From Caulobacter sp. B11 (GTDB lineage: Bacteria > Pseudomonadota > Alphaproteobacteria > Caulobacterales > Caulobacteraceae), in contig NZ_PEGG01000019.1 in the NCBI RefSeq assembly GCF_002737765.1, positions 1 through 13,286 of the forward strand: 13,286 bases of DNA, in the 5' to 3' direction. Below are positions 1-6,558 of the stretch, piece by piece (the stretch's first letter is position 1; each line of letters begins with the position of its first letter). The translations under genes and the position numbers were made by a program. The notes under the pieces are model-generated. The model ran no database searches, was not told the origin of the DNA, and was given only the letters and a program-made list of their open reading frames with translations.

Positions 1-69
1 GGGGAGGATCTCTGCCGCCAGTTCAGCCAAGCCTCTTGCCTCATCCGCAAAAAGTCGCATCTAGGCGGC
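1..69. other. Left edge, no gene assigned
   Basis: These 69 bases precede hisD. One plus-strand frame ends in TAG at 62-64, so this could be the last codons of an upstream gene, but only 20 codons are visible and they match nothing I recognise. The hisD frame is also open through here, but the purine-rich AGGCGG just before the ATG at 70 supports starting hisD there. Confidence 0.3.
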
Positions 70-1355
70 ATGCGTAAGTTCAATTCCGCCGACCCTGCTT
101 TCCCCGACCTGTTCAAGGCGTTCCTCGACGAGCGTCGGGGCGCGCCCGAGAATGTCGACGCCGCCGCGCGCAACGTGCTGGACGCGGTCAAGGCCGACGG
201 CCTGTCGGCCGTGCTGAGCTTCACCCAGCGATTCGACGGCGTCACCCTGACGGCCGACACCATCCGGGTCACCGCCGAGGAGATCGAGGCCGGCGCGGCG
301 CAGGCTTCGCCAGAGGTGCGCGACGCCATCGCCTTCGCCGCCGCCCGTATTCGCGCCTTCCATGAGCGCCAGCGTCCGGCCGATCAGAGCTGGACCGACG
401 AGGCCGGCGTCCAGTTGGGCTGGCGTTGGACGCCGCTGGAGTCGGTGGGGATCTATGTGCCGGGCGGCCGCGCGGCCTATCCCTCGACGGTGCTGATGAA
501 CGCCGTGCCGGCTCAGGTGGCCGGGGTCGACCGAATCGCCATGGTCACCCCGCCCGGCAAGCTGGAGCCGGCGGTGCTGGCCGCGGCCAAGACGGCCGGC
601 GTCAGCGAGATCTGGCGCATCGGCGGGGCCCAGGCCGTTGCGGCCCTGGCCTATGGCGCGGGTCCGATCGCCCCGGTCGACAAGATCGTGGGTCCCGGCA
701 ACGCCTATGTCACCGCCGCCAAGCGCCGCCTGTATGGCGTGGTCGGGATCGACGCCCTGGCCGGCCCGTCCGAGATCGTCGTGGTCGCCGACCGCAACAA
801 CAATCCCGACTGGATCGCCGCCGACCTGCTGAGCCAGGCCGAACACGATCCGGCCGCCCAGTCGATCCTGATCACCGACGACCCCGACTTCGCCGACGCG
901 GTCTCGGCCGCGGTCGACGCCCTGCTGGCGACATTGTCCACTGGGCGCGACGCCGCCGCCTCCTGGCGCGACCACGGCGCAATCATCCTGTGCCCGCTCG
1001 ACGACAGCCCGCGCCTGGTCGACCTTCTGGCCCCGAGCACGTCGAGTTCGCCCTCGACAATCCCGAGCGCCTGGCGGACCGGGTGCGTCATGCCGGGGCG
1101 ATCTTCCTGGGCCGCCTCACGCCCGAGGCGATCGGCGACTATGTCGCCGGCTCCAACCACGTCTTGCCGACCAGTCGCGCGGCGCGCTTCCAGTCGGGAC
1201 TGTCGATCTACGATTTCCTCAAGCGCACCTCGATCGTCAAATGCGATGCGGCGTCGTTCGGCGTTCTGGGTCCCCACACCGCCGCCCTGGCCAAGGCAGA
1301 GGGCTTGCCGGCTCACGCGCTTTCCGCGTCGATCCGGTTGCCTTCCGCGCTCTGA
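70..1355 (+). CDS. hisD: Histidinol dehydrogenase, apparent -1 frameshift near 1035
   Basis: HisD oxidises L-histidinol to L-histidine in two NAD-dependent steps, the last reactions of histidine synthesis, in the cytoplasm with a zinc ion. The protein starts [11 protein letters not shown] and shows the family core: [22 protein letters not shown], and the zinc ligands Gln256 and His259 in SQAEHD. At about 1035 the sequence gccccgagcac should read gccccggagcac. With one G missing, the conserved APEH motif (catalytic Glu-His) is split, and the rest ([12 protein letters not shown] to GSNHVLPTS and EGLPAHALS) continues one frame over, stopping at 1355. Restoring the base gives 428 residues, the normal family length of about 430, with every catalytic residue present. 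Identity is certain; whether the gene is really broken is not. An indel in sequencing is my preferred reading. It is the first recognisable gene of the plus-strand train and UPF0262 follows after 18 bases. Confidence 0.93.
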
Positions 1356-1373
1356 ACGGCAACTCTCCCGCCA

Positions 1374-1855
1374 ATGTCCGACGCCCTCGCCGATCAGCGC
1401 CTCAAATCCATATCCATCGACGAGGAGTTCGCTGGCGGCGGCTTCGCGCGATCAGGAGCAGGAGCGGCAGGTGTGGCGATCTTCGACCTGCTGGATTCGA
1501 ACTATTTCGAGCCGGGGCTGACGCGCCGGCCGGGCCCTATGACCTGAGGCTGTCGCTGATCGAGAACCGGCTGGCCTTCGACATCGCCGGGCCTGACTAT
1601 GCCCGCCGACATCTATTGTCGCTGTCGCCCTTTCGGGGGGTGATCAAGGACTATTTCCTGATCTGCGACAGCTACTATTCGGCCATCCGCAACTCCAGCC
1701 CCCAGCAGATCGAGGCGCTGGATATGGGCCGGCGGGGCCTGCACAACGAAGGCTCGACCCTGCTGCGCGAGCGGCTGGAGGGCAAGGTCAAGACCGACCT
1801 CGACACCGCCCGGCGGCTGTTCACCCTAATCTGCGCGCTGCACTGGCGGGGCTGA
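1374..1855 (+). CDS. UPF0262 family protein, three apparent frameshifts
   Basis: This is a conserved alphaproteobacterial protein of unknown function that commonly lies beside hisD. The start is [18 protein letters not shown], and the intact C-terminal part contains [47 protein letters not shown] and [11 protein letters not shown], which are hallmarks of the family. To read it as one protein three corrections are needed: an extra T at 1428-1429 (DEE then [15 protein letters not shown]), an extra TG near 1472-1475 (then [13 protein letters not shown]), and a missing G in the G-run 1514-1517 (then [11 protein letters not shown]). The corrected length is 159 residues, matching relatives of about 160. 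Three indels in 90 bases next to the hisD indel, with flawless coding on both sides, point to a poor-quality stretch of sequence more than to decay. The stop lies 5 bases before the next gene, so it is probably co-transcribed and translationally linked. Function is unknown. Confidence 0.85.
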
Positions 1856-1860
1856 GCGGG

Positions 1861-2316
1861 GTGGAGCGACTTCCAGGCGCGGTGCTGTTCGCCTGCAACT
1901 ACAATCGCGTCCGCTCGCCCATGGCCGAGGGGCTCTTCCGGCGATTCTACGGGGCCCGGACCTTTGTCGATTCCTGCGGGCTGAAGGCGGATCCGAACGG
2001 CGATGGGATCGACCCCTTCGTGGTGTCGGTGATGGACGAGCTCGGCCTCGACGTTTCGGGCCACAAGCCCAAATCATTCGACGAACTGGAGGACGGCTCC
2101 TTCGACGTCGTCATCTCGCTGACTCCCGAGGCCCAGCATCGCGCGGTCGAACTGTCGCGCGGCAACGCCGTCGAGATCGAATACTGGCCGACCCACGATC
2201 CGACCCTGGTCCATGGCTCGCGGGAGGCCATGCTGGACGCCTATCGGGAGGTCCGCGACGGCCTGTCGGCGGCGATTCGACAACGTTTCGGCGCGCCATC
2301 GACGTTTGGGGGGTGA
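1861..2316 (+). CDS. Low-molecular-weight phosphatase family protein
   Basis: This is a 151-residue cytoplasmic protein of the low-MW protein tyrosine phosphatase / arsenate reductase fold. The phosphate-binding loop C-X5-R-S is complete near the N-terminus (Cys12-NYNRV-Arg18-Ser19), and the general-acid Asp113-Pro114 pair sits in YWPTHDPT, as expected for a working enzyme. The start is a GTG 5 bases after the UPF0262 stop; a GCGGGG stretch spans the gap. In Caulobacter-type genomes a member of this family regularly sits between UPF0262 and infA. Whether the substrate is phosphotyrosine, arsenate or a small phosphorylated metabolite cannot be told from the sequence. There is no extra cysteine pair typical of thioredoxin-coupled ArsC: only Cys12 and Cys39 are present, so a phosphatase-like activity seems more likely. 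Its 3' end contains the predicted infA promoter. Confidence 0.85.
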   Translation: MERLPGAVLFACNYNRVRSPMAEGLFRRFYGARTFVDSCGLKADPNGDGIDPFVVSVMDELGLDVSGHKPKSFDELEDGSFDVVISLTPEAQHRAVELSRGNAVEIEYWPTHDPTLVHGSREAMLDAYREVRDGLSAAIRQRFGAPSTFGG

Positions 2317-2328
2317 ATGCGCTATACA
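2299..2328 (+). promoter_or_regulatory. Predicted promoter for infA
   Basis: TCGACG (2299-2304) and TATACA (2323-2328) are separated by 18 bases and lie across the end of the upstream phosphatase gene. GCTATA at 2321 also resembles the Caulobacter -10 form GCTANAWC. It would give infA its own transcript with a leader of about 80 bases. This is inference from motif match only. Confidence 0.4.
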
Positions 2329-2350
2329 CCGCGCCTCGCAGCCGTCGGCG

Positions 2351-2373
2351 CGCGGACGACTCGTCGTCTCGCG
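2351..2373 (+). promoter_or_regulatory. Hairpin in the infA leader
   Basis: CGCGGACGA (2351-2359) and TCGTC-T-CGCG (2364-2373) pair as a 9-bp stem with one bulged T and a CTCG loop. It lies 40 bases upstream of the infA ATG, inside the predicted leader. It could tune infA translation or mRNA stability, but a role is not shown. Confidence 0.35.
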
Positions 2374-2413
2374 GCTTGGCGTGTTCACTGCTCCGCCCGT
2401 TTTGAGAGGCCTG

Positions 2414-2632
2414 ATGGCTAAGGAAGAACTACTCGAGTTTCCCGGTACGGTCAGCGAATTGCTGCCCAACGCGACCTTTCGCGTGACGCTGGAAAACGAT
2501 CACGAGATCATCGCCCACACCGCCGGCAAGATGCGCAAGAACCGCATTCGGGTTCTGGCCGGCGACAAGGTGCTCGTGGAAATGACGCCCTACGACCTGA
2601 CCAAGGGCCGCATCACCTACCGCTTCAAGTAG
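2414..2632 (+). CDS. infA: Translation initiation factor IF-1
   Basis: IF-1 binds the 30S ribosomal A site during initiation and works with IF-2 and IF-3. The product is 72 residues, exactly the usual length, and forms a single S1-like OB fold. It begins [13 protein letters not shown] and has the family signature motifs [20 protein letters not shown] and ends [12 protein letters not shown]. The start at 2414 is fixed by this conserved N-terminus; a GAGAGG lies 5 bases upstream. The 97-base gap before it holds a predicted promoter and a leader hairpin, and maf follows after 9 bases. Identification is essentially certain. Confidence 0.98.
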   Translation: MAKEELLEFPGTVSELLPNATFRVTLENDHEIIAHTAGKMRKNRIRVLAGDKVLVEMTPYDLTKGRITYRFK

Positions 2633-2641
2633 GCGGGCGGG

Positions 2642-3244
2642 ATGGCTGTCCAGCGGACGCCGCTGGTTCTGGCCAGCGCGAGCCCCCGGCGTCTGGACCT
2701 GCTCGCGCAGGTCGGCGTCACCCCCGACCGGGTCGACCCGGCCGATATCAATGAAGACCCACTGCGAGACGAGACGCCCCGGCGTCACGCCTTGCGGCTG
2801 GCTGTCGAAAAGGCTCGGGCGGTCTCCGCCCGACAGGCCGGCGCCTATGTGCTGGCGGCCGACACCGTCGTCGCGGTGGGTCGGCGGATCTTGCCCAAGG
2901 CCGAGACCGACGATCAGGCCCGCGCCTGTCTCAAACTGCTCTCGGGCCGCAACCACATGGTCCTGACCGCGGTCGCCCTGATCGCCCCCGACGGTCGGGA
3001 AGCCTCCCGGCTGGTCGAGACCCGGGTTCAGTTCAAGCATCTGTCGCTCCAGGAGCATGCCGACTATCTGGCCGGCGGCGAATGGCGCGGCAAGGCCGGC
3101 GGTTATGCCGCCCAGGGCGTGGCGGGCGGCTTCATCATCGACCTGCACGGCTCCTATTCCGGCGTCGTCGGCCTGCCGCTCTATGAAACCCTCAACCTGC
3201 TGCACGGCCTGGGCTGGGTCCCGGCCGGGAAGGCCGTCCCATGA
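2642..3244 (+). CDS. maf: Maf family nucleotide pyrophosphatase
   Basis: Maf proteins hydrolyse non-canonical or excess nucleoside triphosphates to the monophosphate and pyrophosphate, a house-cleaning role. The 200-residue product has the N-terminal ASASPRR loop (11-17), the catalytic Asp74 in AADTVV, Lys86 in LPKAE, the GKAGGYAAQG motif (150-159) and GSYSGVVGLPL (170-180). The DTVV and KAGGYAAQG forms resemble the dTTP/UTP-specific (YhdE-type) branch more than the m7GTP branch (YceF), so dTTP/UTP is the inferred substrate. A GGCGGG precedes the ATG. It starts 9 bases after infA, and its last four bases (ATGA, 3241-3244) hold the start of the next gene, so the two are translationally coupled. 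Confidence 0.95.
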   Translation: MAVQRTPLVLASASPRRLDLLAQVGVTPDRVDPADINEDPLRDETPRRHALRLAVEKARAVSARQAGAYVLAADTVVAVGRRILPKAETDDQARACLKLLSGRNHMVLTAVALIAPDGREASRLVETRVQFKHLSLQEHADYLAGGEWRGKAGGYAAQGVAGGFIIDLHGSYSGVVGLPLYETLNLLHGLGWVPAGKAVP

Positions 3245-4284
3245 GCGAGCGTCGCGCCTATCTCTATACCGGCGTCGGCGAGACGGTCGGGGTGGTCACC
3301 CTCGATGGCCAGCCTGAACGTCTGATCGCCGCCTGGGATGGCGACGACCTCCTCGACGCCGATGGCGTGATGGGGGTGGCGCGGGTCAAGAAGATCGACC
3401 GCAACAACAACGCCGCCTTCGTCGCCCTGCCGGGCGGCGCCGACGTGCTGCTGCCCCTGAAGGCCGAGATGCCGCGCCTGGTCGAGGGGCAGTTGGTCGA
3501 GATCGAAATCCGCACGCCGTCACGGCACGGCAAGCTGGCCACGGCGCGCTATGTGGGCGAGGCCGAGGGCGAACCGCGCGTCACCGCCAGCGCCCCCACC
3601 ATCGACACCCTGTTGCGGCTTTGGGTGAAGGCCGGTTCGCCGACCCAGGGCGCGGCGGCGCTGGAAGCGGTCGAGGCCGCGGAGGCCCAGGCCCTGGCCA
3701 CGGTCTTCGCCCTGCCGGGCGGCGGCGATGTCAGCATCGAGCCGACCCGCGCCCTGGTCGCCATCGACGTCGACCTCGGCGGCCGCGAGGGGGCTGACTC
3801 CAAGCGGGCCGCCCGTCAGGCCAACATGGCCGCCCTGGCCCTGTCGGCCCGTATCCTGCGGCTCAAGGGCCTGGGCGGCATCGTCGTGTTCGACCTGGTC
3901 GGACGCGGACATGATGGCCCGGCCCTGGCGACCGCGGCGCGCAACGCCTTCGCCGTCGATGCGCCTGGCGTGGCCATGGGCGCGATCAGCCGCTTCGGCA
4001 CCCTGGAAATGACGGTGCCACGCCGCAGTCGGCCGATTCTGGATCGCCTGCTCGACGCCGATGGCGGGCTGAGCGACCGCGCGGGCGCCTTGCGACTGGC
4101 CCGGGCCCTCGAGCGCGAGGGCAAGGCCGATCCGGGCGGACGCCTGGAGGGACGCTGTTCGCCGGCCGTGGCCGCGGCGTTCGTCCCGTTGCAGGCCCGA
4201 TTGGCCGACCGACTGGGTGCGCGATTCGTCGTCACGGCCGTCGAGGGCTGGCCCAACGACCGTCTTCAAGTGTCTGCCTTATGA
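3241..4284 (+). CDS. rng: Minimal ribonuclease E/G family protein
   Basis: This is an endoribonuclease of the RNase E/G family, shortened to 347 residues against about 490 for RNase G. An S1-like segment is visible near residues 38-105 (VKKIDRNNNAAFVALPGG). The DNase I-like catalytic core follows. Both magnesium-binding aspartates of E. coli RNase E (Asp303, Asp346) have counterparts, Asp176 in VAIDVDLGG and Asp218 in GGIVVFDLVG, and SRFGTLEMTVPR (250-261) matches the family's ISRFGLLEM motif. The Zn-link (CPxC) that builds the RNase E/G dimer-of-dimers is absent, as is most of the C-terminal small domain. It overlaps maf by ATGA at the front and yacG by ATGA at the end. It is probably an rRNA or mRNA processing enzyme; the exact target is unknown, and the symbol is given by family. 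Confidence 0.88.
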   Translation: MSERRAYLYTGVGETVGVVTLDGQPERLIAAWDGDDLLDADGVMGVARVKKIDRNNNAAFVALPGGADVLLPLKAEMPRLVEGQLVEIEIRTPSRHGKLATARYVGEAEGEPRVTASAPTIDTLLRLWVKAGSPTQGAAALEAVEAAEAQALATVFALPGGGDVSIEPTRALVAIDVDLGGREGADSKRAARQANMAALALSARILRLKGLGGIVVFDLVGRGHDGPALATAARNAFAVDAPGVAMGAISRFGTLEMTVPRRSRPILDRLLDADGGLSDRAGALRLARALEREGKADPGGRLEGRCSPAVAAAFVPLQARLADRLGARFVVTAVEGWPNDRLQVSAL

Positions 4285-4454
4285 GCACCGCCTGCCCCAT
4301 CTGCGGCAAACCGGTTGTCGCCGCCTTTCGGCCGTTCTGTTCCAAGCGTTGCGCCGATCTCGACCTGCAGCGCTGGTTCACCGGACGCTACGTCGTGCCT
4401 GGCGCCGACGAGGACGAGGAAAATCCTTCGTCCACAGACTTCGGCGCGGAATGA
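4281..4454 (+). CDS. yacG: Zinc-binding protein YacG (DNA gyrase inhibitor)
   Basis: This is a 57-residue protein with the four-cysteine zinc site CPICG (Cys5, Cys8) and FCSKRC (Cys20, Cys24), followed by DLDLQRWFTGRYVVPG, the conserved YacG signature. E. coli YacG binds GyrB and inhibits gyrase; that function is known for the family and inferred here. The tail is acidic (GADEDEEN). The ATG lies inside the ATGA overlap with the RNase gene, so it is the last member of the coupled maf-rng-yacG set. Confidence 0.95.
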   Translation: MSTACPICGKPVVAAFRPFCSKRCADLDLQRWFTGRYVVPGADEDEENPSSTDFGAE

Positions 4455-4467
4455 GCGGCGAGGGGAC

Positions 4468-4496
4468 TGGACTTCGTTTTTAGCCTCCCCTATAGA
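4468..4496 (+). promoter_or_regulatory. Predicted tRNA-Phe promoter
   Basis: TGGACT (4468-4473), a 17-base spacer and TATAGA (4491-4496, in CCTATAGAC) resemble a stable-RNA promoter. The tRNA-His promoter in this window has the matching core CCTAAAGAC. Transcription would begin near 4503, leaving about 60 bases of 5' leader to be removed. Confidence 0.55.
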
Positions 4497-4561
4497 CGCG
4501 GCTCCCCGCTGTCAGGCGGGCGTGGAGGCGGCTTTTCGGGGTCGTTTTCAAGGGTCCAAGG

Positions 4562-4637
4562 GCCTGGGTAGCTCAGTTGGTAGAGCAGCGGATTGAAAAT
4601 CCGCGTGTCGGTGGTTCGAATCCGCCCCCAGGCACCA
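4562..4637 (+). tRNA. tRNA-Phe (GAA)
   Basis: This is a complete 76-base tRNA. The acceptor stem GCCTGGG (4562-4568) pairs with CCCAGGC (4627-4633), the D arm is GCTC-AGTTGGTA-GAGC, the anticodon loop TTGAAAA has GAA at 4595-4597, and the T loop is GGTTCGAATCC. The discriminator A and an encoded CCA end the gene at 4637. T-rich sequence follows (4639-4656) and may end the transcript. Confidence 0.98.
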
Positions 4638-4799
4638 CCTTTTCTCAGTTTTTGGTGAGGATTGGCGGCTTAGGCGACGCCCGCGCGGCCACGCTTCCGC
4701 CGTCGGGCCGGGCCCATTCGGCTAATTCCCAGGTTGCTTTCGCGATGGTTGAGCGGGTCGCGACTCCGTTCAGATTAAAGACCGGCGTTTTGTCGTCGT

Positions 4800-4812
4800 G
4801 CTGCAGTGCAGC
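4800..4812. promoter_or_regulatory. Perfect GCTGCA-G-TGCAGC palindrome
   Basis: Six-base arms flank a single central G, four bases upstream of the larger palindrome over the -35. A related GCTGCAGC occurs at 4871-4878, just after the predicted start of transcription. Paired sites of this kind around a promoter suggest regulator binding, but no known regulator is recognised. Confidence 0.35.
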
Positions 4813-4816
4813 GTCG

Positions 4817-4839
4817 TTTTTCCCTTTGACAGGGAAAAA
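4817..4839. promoter_or_regulatory. Operator-like 9-5-9 palindrome over the exbB -35
   Basis: TTTTTCCCT (4817-4825) is an exact inverted match to AGGGAAAAA (4831-4839) around the centre TTGAC. The -35 hexamer TTGACA (4826-4831) lies at its middle, a typical place for a dimeric repressor. As RNA it could also form a hairpin, but no gene transcribed into it would need a terminator here apart from tRNA-Phe, 180 bases upstream. Confidence 0.5.
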
Positions 4840-4852
4840 CCGCCCCTAAATC
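4826..4852 (+). promoter_or_regulatory. Predicted sigma-73 promoter for exbB-exbD-tonB
   Basis: TTGACAG (4826-4832), 12 spacer bases and CCTAAATC (4845-4852) match the Caulobacter housekeeping consensus TTGaCgS-N10-14-GCTANAWC with 7 of 8 bases in the -10. The start of transcription would be near 4859, giving exbB a leader of about 350 bases. A weaker alternative is TTGACGG (4930-4936) with GCCAAAGG (4951-4958). Confidence 0.6.
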
Positions 4853-4894
4853 CTGATTTACCTTTTGTGCGCTGCAGCAAAGCCGCTTCGGGGA

Positions 4895-4985
4895 ATGGCA
4901 GGGGGAAAATTAATGCCATGGGCGACCCCTTGACGGTACGAAAAGGGGTTGCCAAAGGACCCCTGCCGCAATTCTAACATTGCGG
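4895..4985 (+). other. Three tandem hairpins in the exbB leader
   Basis: ATGGCA/TGCCAT (4895-4900 with 4914-4919), ACCCCTT/AAGGGGT (4925-4931 with 4943-4949) and CCGCAAT/ATTGCGG (4966-4972 with 4979-4985) are perfect inverted repeats lined up directly after the predicted transcription start. They may form a structured mRNA leader or a small RNA. No T-run follows the last hairpin, so it does not look like a classical terminator. Confidence 0.4.
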
Positions 4986-5210
4986 TAAGATCAGCGCCTG
5001 TAAGGGTGGTGATCACTCGCGCTTCGAAACGATCCTTCGCTTGGGCTTCTGGCCCGCACGAGGGGCGTACGGGTCGAGCGCAGCGAAGCGGGTCCGTCGG
5101 GCGGTCGAGAAATCGGCAGCTCAATGGACTATTCATAAGTTAGGGTGGAGACGCTCTCGCGCGACGACCCTCGGTCCAAACGTGCTAGACCAATCAGGAA
5201 CTGGCGACAG

Positions 5211-6109
5211 ATGCTCGACATTAAACGGAAGACCCCCCTCATCGCACTCGTCGGCGCCCTGGCGCTGATGACGAGCGCTCCGGCCTTTGCTCAGGACGCC
5301 GCGGCGCCTGCGCCGGCCACCACCGAAGCCGCCGCTCCGGCGCCTGACGCCGCTGCCGCGACCGCCGCTCCGGCCGAAGCTGCCCGGCTCCTGAAGCCGA
5401 GGCTGAGCCCAAAAAGGAAAGCCACTCGCTGACGCCCGTCGGCATGTTCCTCGCCGCTGGCGCCGTCGTGAAGGTCGTGATGATCGGCCTTCTGCTGGCC
5501 TCGGTGTTCTCGTGGGTTCTGCTGATCACCAAGATGTTTGAGTTCGGCGCCCTCAACAAGCAGTCGGACAAGTTCCTTGAAGCCTTCCGCGGCGCTCGCT
5601 CGATCGCCGACATCGCCCGCATCGGGTCGTCGGAAGAGTTCGAAGGCAACCCGATGGCCGACATGGCCGCCGCTGCCGGTCAGGAAGTTGAAATGTCCCG
5701 TCAAGCCGGCCTCGCGGTCGCTGGCGAACATCGCGACTCGACCATTGCTCGCGCCACCTACGCCATCAACGCGGTGCAAGCCTCGCTGGTTAAGCGTCTG
5801 TCGGGCGGCATGGTGTTCCTGGCCTCGGTCGGTTCGGCCGGTCCGTTCATCGGTCTGTTCGGCACGGTTTACGGGATCATGACCTCGTTCATCGGCATCG
5901 CGAACACCAACACGACCAACCTGGCCGTCGTCGCTCCCGGCATCGCCGAAGCGCTGCTCGCCACCGGTATCGGTCTGTTCGCCGCTATTCCCGCGGTTAT
6001 CTTCTACAACTACTTCCAGACCCGCATCTCGGGTTACGGCACCCGCTCGGAAGGTTTCGTTGCTGAACTGATGAACGCCATCTCGCGTCAGCTCGACAAA
6101 GGGGCCTAA
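5211..6109 (+). CDS. exbB: ExbB, TonB-system proton channel subunit, apparent frameshift near 5385
   Basis: ExbB forms the inner-membrane pentamer that, with ExbD, turns the proton gradient into TonB movement. The product begins MLDIKRKTPLIALVGALALM with a signal peptide cut after AFA (residue 27), then an Ala/Pro-rich periplasmic extension, then three membrane segments: GAVVKVVMIGLLLASVFSW, GGMVFLASVGSAGPFIGLFG and LLATGIGLFAAIPAVIFY. The loop-to-membrane motif SAGPFIGLFGTVYGIM is diagnostic. The extension breaks at 5383-5387: the frame from 5211 reads AEAARLLKPR, but adding one C to CCC gives AEAAPAPEAEAEPKKESHSLTPVGMF, which joins the intact frame. The corrected length is 299 residues. An internal ATG at 5444 would give a 221-residue form without signal peptide, but the extended form suits TonB-linked ExbB. 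exbD follows after 5 bases. MotA/TolQ are relatives, but the neighbours settle ExbB. Confidence 0.92.
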
Positions 6110-6114
6110 GACCG

Positions 6115-6549
6115 ATGGCCGCCAAACTCTCAGGCGGTGGGGGCGACAGGTTTAACGTCGAACAGAACAGTGAGATCAACGTAACGCCCTTCGTGGACGT
6201 CATGCTGGTCCTCCTGATCATCTTCATGGTTGCGGCTCCGCTCGCCTCCGTGTCGGTCGAAGTGAACCTGCCGCCGGCGGTCGCGAAAGCATCGCAGAAC
6301 CCGCCAAAGCCGGTCTACATCTCCATCAAAGCCGACGGGCAGGTCTTCATTGGCGACTTTGAGACCTCGATCGACACGATGGGTGTGGACCTCGGGAAAA
6401 ACATCGGCAGACGCGACCCTACCAAGGAGCGCATCTTCATCCGCGCCGACGAGAAGACCCGCTATGGAGCGTTCATGGAGGTCATGAACGCCCTCCAGGA
6501 CAACGGCTTCTACAGCGTGGCTCTGATCGGCAAGGATGAGAATAGCTAG
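6115..6549 (+). CDS. exbD: ExbD, TonB-system proton channel subunit
   Basis: This is a 144-residue inner-membrane protein. A short cytoplasmic N-terminus leads to one membrane helix at about 24-45 (TPFVDVMLVLLIIFMVAAPL) and then the periplasmic domain (VYISIKADGQVFIGD, IFIRADEKTRYGAFMEVMNAL). Asp28 within the helix matches the proton-carrying Asp25 of E. coli ExbD, so the channel should be active. It works with ExbB and TonB from the same operon. Spacing is 5 bases from exbB and 9 bases to tonB. The TolR paralogue is less likely because no tol/pal genes are present. Confidence 0.96.
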   Translation: MAAKLSGGGGDRFNVEQNSEINVTPFVDVMLVLLIIFMVAAPLASVSVEVNLPPAVAKASQNPPKPVYISIKADGQVFIGDFETSIDTMGVDLGKNIGRRDPTKERIFIRADEKTRYGAFMEVMNALQDNGFYSVALIGKDENS

Positions 6550-6558
6550 GGGTGATGC

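Larger units (their letters stand above)
4638..5210. other. 573-base non-coding region upstream of exbB
   Basis: I see no credible gene here: the open frames present lack codon bias and family motifs. It does hold two palindromes at 4800-4812 and 4817-4839, a promoter at 4826-4852 and three hairpins between 4895 and 4985, described separately. From 4990 to 5210 the sequence is GC-rich with the string GAGCGCAGCGAAGCGGG at 5077-5093, a kind of motif often seen between genes in these bacteria. Close to exbB, GCTAGACC (5184-5191) matches the sigma-73 -10 consensus at 7 of 8 positions but has no good -35. Confidence 0.6.

Noticed and set aside
61..975. A 304-codon minus-strand frame over hisD
   Set aside because: It mirrors hisD codons, is rich in Gly/Asp/Arg and has no recognisable motif.
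4817..4839. Reading the 9-5-9 palindrome as the tRNA-Phe terminator
   Set aside because: It is 180 bases after the tRNA, has no T-run beyond its own arm and contains a promoter -35, so an operator is the better reading.
5383..5387. Programmed ribosomal frameshifting in exbB
   Set aside because: There is no slippery heptamer or downstream pseudoknot that I can see, and similar indels occur in three unrelated genes of the window, so an indel error explains it better.
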